DNA of 64,000 nt from Aegilops tauschii subsp. strangulata (GCF_002575655.3 NC_053035.3:87941322-88005321), one strand, 5' to 3'. Counted from the stretch's first letter, positions 48,203 through 59,301 are shown. A program made the numbers and translations. The notes: generated by a model not told the origin, from the letters alone.

Positions 48203-49778
48203 TGATACGTCTCCAACGTATATATAATTTTTTATTGTTCCATGCTATTATATTATCTGTTTTGGATGTTTAATGGGCATTAATATACCTTTTTATATTA
48301 TTTTTGGGACTAACCTATTAACCGAACGCCCAGTGCAATTTGCTGTTTTTTGCCTATTTCAGTGTTTCGCAGAAAAGGATTATCAAACGGAATCCAAACG
48401 GAATGAAACCTTCGCGAGGATCTTTTTTGGAACAAACGCAATCCAGGAGACTTGGAGTGGAGGTCAAGGAAGCCACGAGGCGGCCACGAGGTAGGAGGGC
48501 GCGCCCAGGGGAGTAGGCGCGCCCCCCACCCTCGTGGGCCCATCGCAGCTCCACCGACCTACTTCTTTCGCCTATATATACTCTTATACCCTGAAAACAT
48601 CCAGGAGAGCCACGAAACCACTTTTCCACTGCCGTAACCTTCTGTACCCATGAGATCCCATCTTGGGGCCTTTTTCGGCGATCTTCCGGAGGGGGATTCG
48701 ATCACGGAGGGCTTCTACATCAACAACATAGCCTCTCTGATGATGTGTGAGTAGTTTACCACAGACCTTCGGGTCCATAGTTATGAGCTAGATGGCTTCT
48801 TCTCTCTCTTTGGATCTCAGTACAAAGTTCTCCTCGATCCTCTTGGAGATCTATTCGATGTAATACTTTTTGCGGTGTGTTTGCCGAGATCCGATGAATT
48901 GTGGGTTTATGAACTTGATTATCTATGAATATTATTTGATTCTTCTCTGAATTCTTATATGCATGATTTGATATCTTTGCAAGTCTCTTCGAATTATCGG
49001 TTTAGTTTTTCCTACTAGATTGATCTTTCTTGCAATGGGAGAAGTGCTTAGCTTTGGGTTCAATCTTGTGGTGTCCTTTCCCAGTGACAGCAGGGGCAGC
49101 AAGGCACGTATTGTATTGTTGCCATCGAGGATAAAAATATGGGGCTTATATCATATTGCTTGAGTTTATCCCTCTACATCATGTCATCTTGCCTAATGCG
49201 TTACTCCGTTCTTATGAACTTAATACTCTAGATGCATGCTAGATAGCGGTCGATGTGTGGAGTAATAGTAGTAGATGCAGAATCGTTTCGGTCTACTTGA
49301 CACGGACGTGATGCCTATATTCATGATCATTGCCTTAGATATCATCATAACTATGCACTATTCTATCAATTGCTCGGCAGTAATTTGTTCACCCACCATA
49401 ATATATGCTATCTTGAGAGAAGCCACTAGTGAAACCTATGGCCCCCGGGTCTACTTTACATATAAGTTTCCAACCTACAATTTTAGTTTACTATTTATTT
49501 CGCAATCTTTATTTTCCAATCTATACAACAAAAATACCAAAAATATTTATCTTATTATCTTTATTAGATCTCACTTTTGCAAGTGGCCGTGAAGGGATTG
49601 ACAACCCCTTTATCACGTTGGTTGCAAGGTTCTTATTTGTTTGTGCAGGTACTAGGCAATTTGCGTGTAGTCTCCTACTGGATTGATACCTTGGTTCTCA
49701 AAAACTGAGGGAAATACTTACGCTACTTTGCTGCATCACCCTTTCCTCTTCAAGGGAAAACCAACGCATGCTCAAGAA
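48203..49778 (+). repeat. 3' LTR of G1 with a 6-bp deletion at its end
   Basis: It is the direct repeat of 7-1586. The terminal CTCAAGAGGTAGCA of the 5' copy reads CTCAAGAA here: six bases are missing just before the final A. A CCTATATATA box is at 48571-48580. Confidence 0.9.
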
Positions 49779-49910
49779 GGGTCGCCGAGGGGTCGAGGGT
49801 CGAGGAACGCAGAGGGGTCGAGGGTCACCGAGGGTTCGAGGGTCGAGGGTCGCCGAGGGTTCGAGGGTCGAGGGGTCGAGGGTCGAGGATCGCCGAGGGG
49901 TCGAGAGGTT
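49779..49910. repeat. GTCGAGGGTC minisatellite, insertion target of G1
   Basis: Irregular tandem copies of GGGTCGAGG and GGTCGCCGAGG. The same unit reappears at 50245-50330 between the two long palindromes. Confidence 0.85.
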
Positions 49911-49915
49911 GCCTT

Positions 49916-50223
49916 GTGTCAAAGTATTGAAGAAATCCATGGCTTCATCATTAGCCAGAAGTAACCGGGGCATGATGGTACAAAGTTCTGCAAAGTTGTT
50001 CTGGAACGGAGTCCCGGATAGGATAATCCGCCTTTTGGAACGAATTTCAGCAAAGGCCTTCCAAATAGCGATATTCGGAAGGCTCTTGCTGAACTTTGTA
50101 CCAAAAAGCGAATTATCCTATCTGGGACTCCGTTCCAGAACAACTTTGAACAGCTTCGTACCATCATGCGCCTGTTACTTTTGCCTAATGATGAAGACAT
50201 GGTTTTGTTGAATCCTTTGACAC
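49916..50223. repeat. 308-bp palindrome A (no loop)
   Basis: GTGTCAAAG (49916) pairs with CTTTGACAC (ending 50223), and the arms of about 154 bp pair throughout with scattered mismatches. The centre falls between 50069 and 50070 without a spacer. Its RNA would fold into one long hairpin. Confidence 0.85.
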
Positions 50224-50338
50224 TAGACAAACGTGACATGAGGGGGTCGAGGGTCAGGAACTAGGGTAGAGGGTCGTGGATCACCGAGCAGTCAAGGGTC
50301 GAGGGTCGAGGATCGCCGAGGGGTCGACAGGTTGCCTA

Positions 50339-50646
50339 GTGTCAAAGTATTGAAGAAATCCATGGCTTCATCATTAGCCGGAAGTAACCGGGGCATGATG
50401 GTATGAAGTTCTCCAAAGTTATTTTGGAAGGGAGTCCCGGATAGGACAATTCGTCTTTTGGTACGAATTTCAGCAAAGGCCTTCCAAATAGCGATATTCG
50501 GAAGGCTCTTGCTGAACTTTGTACCAAAAAGCGAATTATCCTATCTGGGACTCCGTTCCAAAATAACTTTGGAGAGCTTCGTACCATCATGCGCCTGTTA
50601 CTTTCGCCTAATGATGAAGACATAGTTTTGTTGAATCCTTTGACAT
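50339..50646. repeat. 308-bp palindrome B (no loop)
   Basis: A second copy of palindrome A in direct orientation, 423 bp further on and of identical length. Its centre falls between 50492 and 50493. It is separated from A by GTCGAGGGTC repeats. Confidence 0.85.
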
Positions 50647-50681
50647 AGACAAACGTGAGAGAGGCGGTCCGGTCCAAACCA

Positions 50682-50799
50682 TAGAAGCGTTGTCGAGGCC
50701 ACCCAAATTTACCAAGTTAAAAGAGCGTTGTCGAGGCCAGCCCGAACCCTTGAAGCGTTGCCGAGGCCACCCCAAACCCTAGAGAAGCGTCGAGGCCAC
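50682..50799. repeat. Tandem repeat GAAGCGTTGTCGAGGCCAC, four units
   Basis: Four diverged units of about 35 bp (near 50684, 50723, 50752 and 50784) lie in the 5' leader of the Ulp1-type gene. The last unit is shortened. Confidence 0.75.
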
Positions 50800-50907
50800 T
50801 AATATGATTCCTTGTTGTGATTAGCTAGCTAGGTCTACTTTTTCCACTAATATAGCCATCTGTCATGTTTGTATAATAATTGCCATGTTGTAATATTTGC
50901 AGAAACT

Positions 50908-53428
50908 ATGGAGAACGGCCGAGGCGAGGAAGCAGAACAGGTGTTGCGGGACATAATCGCAGCCGGAGCTGATGTCTTGCCGTATCTCAACGACACCGAT
51001 AGTCTGGAAGGACAGGGTGAAGAAGCAGGCTACGGTGATCGAACAATGGAGGAGGAAGGACATGATTATGATGGCTCCGGTGACCGAATGCCGGTGGAAG
51101 AAGGACACCGTGATGACGGCTCCGGTGGCCGAACGGAGTCCGGCGAGGTATATATATTAATTAAGCCTGTGCTGACTATAGATAATTGATGCATTAATTG
51201 TTTTATATGTACACATATTAACTCTCTTCTTTCTTCTTTTCTAGCCCTCCGGATCGAGCCAAACTTCGGTAATGAGAAGAGGCCCGAAGAAAAAGTTGCG
51301 CTCGGATGAAAGGTTCACGATAACAAAAATCGCGCGCGATGGCCAACCGATTGCACCATCCGGACCAAGGAAGCATTTTCTGCTCAGTGCGGGGTTCTTG
51401 TTAGGGACATGATCCCGATCAGCATCCACCAATGGTATAAGCCTAAGAACGAAGACCCTCAGGTGTCTTATGTCAACGATAGGCAGAAAGCTGATCTTTT
51501 GACCGCGCTGAAGGCAAATTTCACCCTACCGCCAGAGGAGGATCCGGAGAAGCTGCCGCCGCTCCGGCTGCTCCGGCGCGTCGTAGTCCTCCGCCTCGTA
51601 AGCAAGGAAAGAAGACAGCCGCTCCGTCTGCTCCGGCGTCTAGCAATACAGCCAGAGCCGGGAGGCAATACAGATTCAATCCATCTCTCAAGCCTGTAGA
51701 GAAGTTACCATACGAGATGACCGCGGAGGAAAATGAGGAGATCTGTCAAGCCTATGTGAAGGTCTTCTTTGAAACGCAAAGAGCTAAGAAACATCCACCT
51801 CCGGAGGAGAAGATAGATGCAGTAAAAGCAAAGCGCACTATCGATGCCCTGAAGAAACCACCACCGTCTCCGCCGAAAAACAACTATGAGTGCATTATTG
51901 AAAGGACATATCAGGAAGCGGAGCGGTCGGGAAGTACTTGCAGTGATCGAAGGTTAGGAGAAAAATTGCCCAGCTCGGCGAACAAGCGAACCAATCGTGC
52001 CCCCCGCTTAAGGTGTATAGCGATATCGTCGCTAATCATCCGGGGATTTTGCCCGGTACCAATCTTGGAGATTACCTGCCCGACAATGCACATTATGATA
52101 CAATGGAGGTGGACGAACACAAATACCAGTACGGGAAGCCTCTCGCCAAAGATGGAAGTCCTCCTCTAACAACGATGATGCGAAGATTCCATAATTGGTA
52201 CATGAAAACCTGCAGAGAGTCTGGGGGGGAAGGATACTTTGACGATGAGATTTAAAGAGGAGCACGACCTCGTTGGAATTGATCTGTTGTCTGTTTCATT
52301 TGAGGAGTTCTTCCAGTTTTTCAATCAAAAGTCCCTCGATAAATTAACGGTCACTTGCTACTGTCTGTATATACTACTTCTGTCATTAAGTCTCTATATA
52401 TAGCTCAACTCTTTCATTGCATGTATTTATAATTATCCTCACTATATTATGCAGATTGAAGATCGTCGAATGCAGAAAAGCAGAAATCTATGATATTGGG
52501 TTCATGAACACAAATCTCATAGATGAATTTATGGTTAAATTTCATGCCAAAGAAACCGAGGCCAACTTGCTCAAATCGTTGCTAATAAATCAAAACAAAG
52601 ATAAAATACTCTTTCCTTACAACTTCAAGTGAGTGTTACTATCTTGTGCATATTCGGTTTCCCTTATTACTCGAGGTTATAGTAATGTAATTGATGAGTT
52701 ATGCATGCGTGCGCAGCTTTCACTATATTCTCCTAGAGATTAAGCTTGAGCAGGGACTAGTAACCGTCTTAGACTCGAGATGAAAAGATCCTGAGGACTA
52801 TGCGGACATGACTAAAATGCTCAAGAAGTAAGTTCAACCGATCATTATCGCACCATATCGGCAACTTTGTTCATTTCCTGATATCAAGTAATTGTTTTCT
52901 TTGTCTCGCAGGGTTTGGAAAGTATTCACCGCACAAGCTCCGGGACTGTCGGGGAGCTGCGATTTACATACCCAAAAGTAAGTACTACTAGCTAGCTAGT
53001 TCCACGCATCTCCCGTTGATTCTAGCTACTTTCATCAATGCCATTTATAATGCTCCACTATCAGTTTGATTGACCTCTATTTCTCGTAAAGTGCTTGTGG
53101 CAGGAACCCGGGAATAATTACTGTGGATACTACGTTTGCGAGTTCATCTACAACGCGACGGCCAAGAATAAGCGGGGCTACTCTAAAAGACAATATGAAG
53201 TGCGTAAGCAATAATATTCACAATTTCATTTTATTACCATCATTTGTGTTGAGTTTCATTCATATATATGTATTGACCCCTTCTTCAAATTAGGCGTGAC
53301 AGATGCGGGATGAACTCCTAGCACAAGATCGCATGAAAGCAATTCAAGAGGAATTGGCAGGATTCTTTCTTGATCACATCATCAATAAAGCCGGAGAATA
53401 CCATGTGGAAGTTGAGTTCAGATATTAG
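50908..53428 (+). pseudogene. CACTA-encoded protein with C-terminal Ulp1 (C48) cysteine protease domain, decayed
   Basis: Exon 1 starts at ATG 50908 (MENGRGEEAEQVL), is acidic, and ends before GT at 51148. Exon 2 starts at 51245 (RRGPKKKLRSDERFTI), shifts frame near 51348, and continues with DMIPISIHQWYKPKN. The link to the next part (a Pro/Ala/Lys stretch, then LPYEMTAEENEE) seems shortened by deletion. The protease domain lies in small exons. These are KAEIYDIGF (52460-52631), FHYILLEIK with the catalytic His and VLDSR with the Asp (52718-52830), QEPGNNYCGYYVCEF with the Gln and Cys (near 53101-53150), and a C-terminal exon MRDELLAQD ending at TAG 53426-53428. A TGA at 52781-52783 interrupts it after the Asp motif. 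Ulp1 enzymes cut SUMO-like proteins. Exon borders are inferred. Confidence 0.75.
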
Positions 53429-53820
53429 GGGATTGTAAGAGATCTTATATTGTATATATGTAGCCAGTAGCGTCGGTTAGATATACGAAAACTTGTTGTT
53501 CAACCAATCTCTCGGAGAAGGAGAGGTCGATATCACTTCTCTTTGTATGCATATGTTCATGACGATCTTCTGCACTTAATGATTTCCTTCATTTGCTTAC
53601 TAGTTAGCGTGTCGAGTCCTCTCTATACGTATAGCACGTAGCGTCGACCAAGCACGGAGATAAGAGAGGACACTTCTCTCTATTAGCTAGCTAACACAAT
53701 ATATGAAGCACCTATATTAACCCTACAGAACCCCCCAAAACCCCCAACCCCCCCCCCCCTCCCTTCAGAAAAAAAAACAAAAACCCTAGGCCTGAACTGT
53801 TGACGCGTGGTAGCTTATTG
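53429..53820. other. Non-coding 3' part of the CACTA element
   Basis: No gene is seen. It contains a C-rich run (53748-53762) and an A-rich run next to it. Confidence 0.6.
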
Positions 53821-53847
53821 GTCCCGGTTGGTGCTACCAACCGGGAC
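53821..53847. repeat. CACTA subterminal palindrome
   Basis: GTCCCGGTTGGT and ACCAACCGGGAC flank a 3-bp centre. Such motifs are the usual transposase-binding repeats near the ends of grass CACTA elements. Confidence 0.8.
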
Positions 53848-53956
53848 AAAAGGCCCCCCTGCCAGGGCAAGCCGCAGCGGCCACGTGGAGCCCCATCTGT
53901 TACGGTTGGTATAAGAATCGGGACTAAAGGTATAGGGCTTTAGTACCGACCCTTTA

Positions 53957-53978
53957 GTCCCGGTTCCCTAACCGGGAC
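53957..53978. repeat. CACTA subterminal palindrome, second copy
   Basis: GTCCCGGTT and AACCGGGAC surround CCCT. A further degenerate GTCCC box lies at 53995-54000 on the other strand. Confidence 0.8.
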
Positions 53979-54007
53979 AAATGCCTTGTGAACTGGGACA
54001 AATGGGC

Positions 54008-54022
54008 CTTTTTCTACCAGTG
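54008..54022 (-). repeat. CACTA terminal inverted repeat (right end)
   Basis: It reads CACTGGTAGAAAAAG on the minus strand. It marks the end of the element and the start of the low-copy flank. Confidence 0.8.
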
Positions 54023-54365
54023 TACTCAGATAACTACAGCTTTACGTGATCCCTTGAACCATATTGGTTGTTTGTCCGCACTCCGTCGTGTACAAAGCAG
54101 CCTCAAATCATTGATGGTAGACGAAACAGTACGAAAGATGATGAGATTGATCATGTACTCCTATGTGCCAACGAGGCCAGCGAGCCTTAATGCTACGGTT
54201 GCAGCTCTACTTGACGATAGCAATGTTGTGCGTGCACTCCACCTCTCCGGCCAGACATGGATGGCATTCATACGTTGGTCCCTAGCATGTGTCATCCACT
54301 CATACGACAACAATGTAACTGTAGCTCACGTACCAAGTGTCATGTACTTATGCATGCATATATAT
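54023..54365 (+). other. Low-copy flank with an unassigned open stretch
   Basis: A frame stays open across 53988-54386, but its first 12 codons lie in the CACTA element. The non-transposon part encodes about 110 residues (QITTALRDPL ... SGQTWMAFIRW) without a motif I recognise. It could be part of a gene broken by the CACTA insertion. Confidence 0.3.
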
Positions 54366-54508
54366 TCCCTCCGTTCAATATTATAAGATGTTTAAACCCC
54401 TTGACATATGTTTGACATCGTTGATGTAAATGTTTTTCTCCTCAAACTTGATCAAAGTCGTGAGGTTTGACTTTAAAAGAAAAATATTTGCACTAAATTA
54501 TGAAACGA
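54366..54508. mobile_element. Degenerate Stowaway-like MITE
   Basis: CCCTCCGTTCAATATTATAAG resembles a Stowaway end, and the inner GAGGTTTGACTTTAAAAGAAAAATATTTGCAC is typical of these MITEs. The right end is lost after ATTATGAAACG. Confidence 0.5.
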
Positions 54509-54554
54509 TCACACTCGCCTTACGATCACAATAGCTAGTATATGTATGTTTTTT

Positions 54555-55848
54555 GGTGCCTCCTCTCGCGGGCGCTCCCGTGGGCGCCCCGAGGGGAACC
54601 CATCCCGGCCGCCGCCTCTCTCCTCCCTCCTCTGCCCACCTCCCTCGCCGCCGCCCGGTGGGGTTGCCGGGCGAAGCCCGGCCGGCCGGGGCGGCGGCGG
54701 GGCCTTCCTTTCCCCTCCGCCCATGGTAATGGCCGGCGCGGGACGGCTTCCCGAGCGGGGGCGCTAGCCTATGGCGGGGGCTAGCGGCGCGGCGGCGCTC
54801 CGTCGGGGTGGCCTGCCTTGGCGGCGACCTGGTGGGCGGCCGCGGCGCGGCGGCTGCGGCGGGTCAGATCGGGCGGTGGCGGGCCGGCACGCCTCCGGCT
54901 AGATCCGCGCGGATTTGGTCCCTGGCGGTAGCGGGCGTCGCGGGGTGGCGGCGCAGGTCCTCGTGGGCTCTGCATCGAGGTGGATTGCAGCGGCGCGGCT
55001 GCAACCACGTGGTCGGCCGGTCTGCGCGCGGCGGCGGCGGGACTTAGATCTCGTCGGCGGCTTTCTCGGACGGCGACCCGTGTACGAGAGATGGAGGTCT
55101 TCGATCAGATCTGGGTGAAAACCTGCTATTGGCTATTGCCAAGGCCGGCGATGGCGACGCTGTCTGCATCGTTCCCTTCCTGAAGGCATCGTCGTGGAGA
55201 AGTTCAAGGCCACTCTCTGCTACCTCCGGGGGAAACCCTAGATCAGTAGATCGGATGACGGCGGCTCTCTGGTGTCGTTTCCCCCCTGGGGGCGTCATTC
55301 TTGGAGGTGCACACGGGCTCGAGGGACTAGAGGACGGCGACTTTGGTGGAGCGGTGCTTCATCTTTCACATTGATGGTGGCGGATCTCGGCGGCATGGTG
55401 CTGTGGAGACTCGGCGTCTGATGCGCGGAGATGGACTCGTGCAGGAGGAGGAAGCTGTCTGGCGTCATGGAGACGTCGATGGCAGAGTGGCCAGACAAGG
55501 TAGAAGCCTCAATATGATCTGAAGACGGACCTGTGGAAGATGGCGGCGACGACACATGAGTGCGTCTGACCGGATTGTGCCCCAGACCCGGTATGTGGCT
55601 CGGCTGGGGCTTCCGAATGAGTTTCGGCTTCCGGCTTTTGATGTTAGCTTAGGTGAGTGGTTTGGGTAGTGGCCCAGCTAGCACCCCCTCATCATTTTGG
55701 ATAGGAGTAGCGACATATGTTGCCAAGATGGTGGTTTCAGACACATTGTTGTAACACTTTGTACGGTCCTCGAGAATAATCAATAAAGTGGCCGTATGCA
55801 TCTCCCAGATGCAGAGGCCGGGGGTCATCCTCCTTTTAAAAAAAAAAA
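54555..55848 (+). mobile_element. Non-autonomous LINE derivative, GC-rich 5' part and poly(A) tail
   Basis: It has a very GC-rich 5' part (54555-55050), no RT, and a 3' end GCCGTATGCATCTCCCAGATGCAGAGGCCGGGGG followed by A12 (55837-55848). The same tail type ends other LINE pieces here (61876, 62203 reversed). ATGTT occurs just left of it and just after the poly(A), a possible short TSD. The many short ORFs are probably by-products of GC richness. Confidence 0.6.
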
Positions 55849-56132
55849 TGTTAGCACAATAACATGGACGTTGCATGTATGGATGGGAAGACAGCCGTCG
55901 TCATCACATGGAGAAGGAAGGAAGTTTCGTCTATATATACAGCTCACACCGATCTTCTGTCTTGACGCAAGGTACTGATTGGGTTTGGAATATCCAATAT
56001 ATGTGAATGTTGATGCCGTCACATTCCCTCAAGAATTGCAGTCACATTCAGTCTGTTGGTTGATGAGATATTAATGGTAAGGAAGAGGAAAAATCTGGCA
56101 AGACATCCCTGCCTCTGGTTGTCCATGAGATG
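55849..56132. other. Intergenic stretch, no gene seen
   Basis: It contains CTATATATACAGC near 55931 but no reading frame or repeat that I can name. Confidence 0.4.
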
Positions 56133-56214
56133 GATTTTTTTTTTTCAAAAGTGAGGTTAACCGTCGGCCTCTCTGTCATTCCATGCACGTAGCTATATTT
56201 ATCAAAATATCGTA

Positions 56215-56795
56215 TTCTCTCCGCTAACAAATATATGGTGTTTTGAATATTTTAATATGAACTACATACGGGTTGAAATAGTGAAATAAGTGAACAAACA
56301 CACTAAAACGTGTCTATAACTCTACGAGAAAGGTGTGATAGCTCCCAGGTGCCCTTAAACCCTCTATGAACAGTAATTCAAGAAAACAGAAAAAAATTCA
56401 AAAAAAATCTGAAACTTTGCGACATCAAATATGATCAAACTTTGTAGGTTCTTGCAAGTTTCCATAACAAAATATCATGCACAGCTCCTCGAATATCGTG
56501 AGTTTCAGATTTCAGTGCTAAAAGCGCTCAAAACTTCAAGCATTGAGATCTTTTTCTTGTGAAGAGCTCCTTGAATGATTTATTTTTGCATGAAAACTTG
56601 CAAGCATCTGCAAAGTTTGATCATATTTGATGTTGGAAAGTTTCAGATTTTTTATTTTGTTTTCTATTTTTCTTTAGTATACTGTTTATAGAGAGGGTGT
56701 AGGGGCACCCGGGAGCTGAAAAACCACACTCATAACTCCACATACATCGGATTCGAAAAAAAGTTAGGACATCTTATATTTGTGAACGGAGGGAA
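56215..56795. mobile_element. Stowaway MITE carrying a second MITE
   Basis: The ends TTCTCTCCGCTAACAAATATA and TATATTTGTGAACGGAGGGAA are inverted repeats, flanked by TA on both sides (56213-56214 and 56796-56797). The inner TTTTAATATGAACTACATACGG is typical of Thalos-like Stowaway elements. Without the inner MITE it is about 200 bp. Confidence 0.8.
56340..56717. mobile_element. MITE with AGCTCCC ends, nested in the Stowaway element
   Basis: AGCTCCCAGGTGCCCTTAAACCCTC is the inverted repeat of the right end GAGGGTGTAGGGGCACCCGGGAGCT. The terminal repeats are about 37 bp, followed by inner paired blocks (TCTGAAACTTT and GTTTCAGA). No clear TSD is seen, so its superfamily stays open. Confidence 0.7.
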
Positions 56796-57075
56796 TAGCA
56801 AACATCCAAACATATATTGCAAAGTGAAAACAAGGTCTAAGATAACAAGATTTGGTTTACATGACGACTTAAACACAACATATTAATTACTAGAGTGTCA
56901 TCCAAAGTGGTTGGACGTATCCCGCGCTATCATCTTTCATCGGCTCCACCCAAAGGCCATAGGCCCATGATCCTCCAGATGTTGCAAAAAGCACCACATA
57001 CGGATCCATCATGTATCTCTAAAGATAACCTTCAAATAATTTTGAAGCTACTTGACAGATAAGATACATGACCTA

Positions 57076-57307
57076 CTACCTCCATCCTGGTTTATTAGTT
57101 TCCTTTGTATGTTTTGCCAATTTTTTACCTTAAATTTAATTAAAAATGTTAATGCATGTCATAAAAATAATATAACTGAAAACTATATTTAAATACGAAC
57201 TTAACGATATAATTTTTGGTGACATGCATTAATGCTTTGTTAATTAAACTTTTAGTCAAAATTTAACATAAACTACAAAGGAGACTTATAAACCAGAACG
57301 GAGGTAG
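57076..57307. mobile_element. Stowaway MITE, 232 bp
   Basis: CTACCTCCATCCTGGTTTATTAG and its inverted partner CTTATAAACCAGAACGGAGGTAG bound it, with TA on each side (57074-57075 and 57308-57309). The inner arms also pair (AATGCATGTC and GACATGCATT). Confidence 0.88.
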
Positions 57308-57391
57308 TAAATACACATATGATTCAGGAATAGGCTTCGGAGAAAAATAAACCATAAATATGTACTAGTGGTCCAAAGTCCAAACTAGCTA

Positions 57392-57449
57392 CTCCCTCCG
57401 ATTCAAAAGTTGTACTAGACCTGCGACAATTAATTTAGATCGAAGAGAG
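57392..57449. mobile_element. Stowaway remnant, 58 bp
   Basis: CTCCCTCCGATTC and the inverted GATCGAAGAGAG end a very short element between TA dinucleotides (57390-57391 and 57450-57451). Most of its inside is missing. Confidence 0.6.
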
Positions 57450-57849
57450 TAACATATATTTACCCGGACAGGCAGAAGCATAGCTGTGATTGGATATATA
57501 GAAATCCGAAAACAATGTTTCTTCATCTCGCCACTACTTGAACACGATACACCACCCAACACATGACTGAACCGCAGACACGCGGCACATACGTTTGCAA
57601 GCATGTGAGACTAGCTATAGCTAGAGACAATATTCAGTCACGCTCACTCATTGAATCGGAAACATCAAAGAAAGTATCGTGAACAAGTTTGAAAAGTAGT
57701 CCAAGGAGCTCAACTGATTGTTCCCTCTTCTGCAAGTTGTCGATTGGGGTTGGAACGCATGCATCTATCCATCCATTCAAAACTCTATCCTACCCCGCGA
57801 AAGTATACTTACGTAAAACAAAACAACCTCGAGAATGCATGCATGTTAA

Positions 57850-59126
<1,277 letters not shown>

Positions 59127-59301
59127 GAATAGAGGATGGGGGACCACGTGCGGATATACACTACAAGTGTGGGTGTGGCATGTGATGTGTGTGTGATCAT
59201 GGACGTAAGGATGAATTCATCTCCTATTGTCCAGGAATAATTGGTATGTGTGTCAACCAAATGTAAACATTTCATGCATGCATGCTTGTTGTCCGACGTG
59301 G

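Larger units (their letters stand above)
7..49778 (+). mobile_element. Gypsy-type LTR retrotransposon G1 (outer element, non-autonomous, carries nested insertions)
   Basis: The element starts TGATATGTCTCC at 7 and ends with the matching LTR at 49778. The 5 bp before it (GGGTC, 2-6) are repeated just after it (GGGTC, 49779-49783), a clean target-site duplication. Without its two insertions it is about 8.4 kb: a 1.58-kb LTR, 5.2 kb of internal sequence and a 1.58-kb LTR. The internal part holds a tRNA-Asp-type primer binding site, gag and an aspartic protease, followed by long non-coding DNA. No reverse transcriptase, RNase H or integrase is seen, so it must have used enzymes from another element. 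It resembles abundant Triticeae Gypsy families of the Sabrina/WHAM type, but I cannot assign the name by eye. Confidence 0.92.
49779..54022. mobile_element. CACTA element, right part (left end outside the window)
   Basis: The right end ...CTTTTTCTACCAGTG (54008-54022) is a CACTA-type terminal inverted repeat (CACTGGTAGAAAAAG on the other strand). It is preceded by the GTCCCGGTT..AACCGGGAC palindromes usual in grass CACTA elements. Inside is a decayed gene with a Ulp1-like protease domain that I recognise from Triticeae CACTA elements. G1 is inserted in its minisatellite, so its left part must lie left of the window. Its 3-bp TSD would be TAC (54023-54025) but cannot be checked. Confidence 0.75.
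56133..57073 (-). mobile_element. LINE 3' fragment on the minus strand, split by MITEs
   Basis: A T-run at 56136-56148, followed by GTTAACCGTCGGCCTCT, is a reversed LINE tail. After the Stowaway insertion the body continues at 56798. The stretch near 56900-57040 (CATCCAAAGTGGTTGGACGTATCCCGCG) is a diverged match to 62410-62540, which also follows a reversed tail. Both are pieces of one family. Confidence 0.5.

Noticed and set aside
49768..50239. Protein-coding frames through the palindromes (both strands)
   Set aside because: Both strands give similar peptides because the DNA is self-complementary. There is no known motif and the frame runs into the minisatellite.
49779..50340. CRISPR-like array of GTCGAGGGTC repeats
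   Set aside because: Repeat units differ in length and touch each other without regular unique spacers, and the genome is plant nuclear. It is a minisatellite.
53988..54386. 132-codon frame across the CACTA border as a gene
   Set aside because: Its start lies in the transposon end and the remainder has no known motif. It is kept only as an unassigned stretch.
54546..55374. Several overlapping frames in GC-rich DNA on both strands
   Set aside because: They overlap in many frames, have low-complexity Arg/Ala/Gly/Pro content and lie in the leader of a LINE derivative. GC-rich DNA has few stops by chance.
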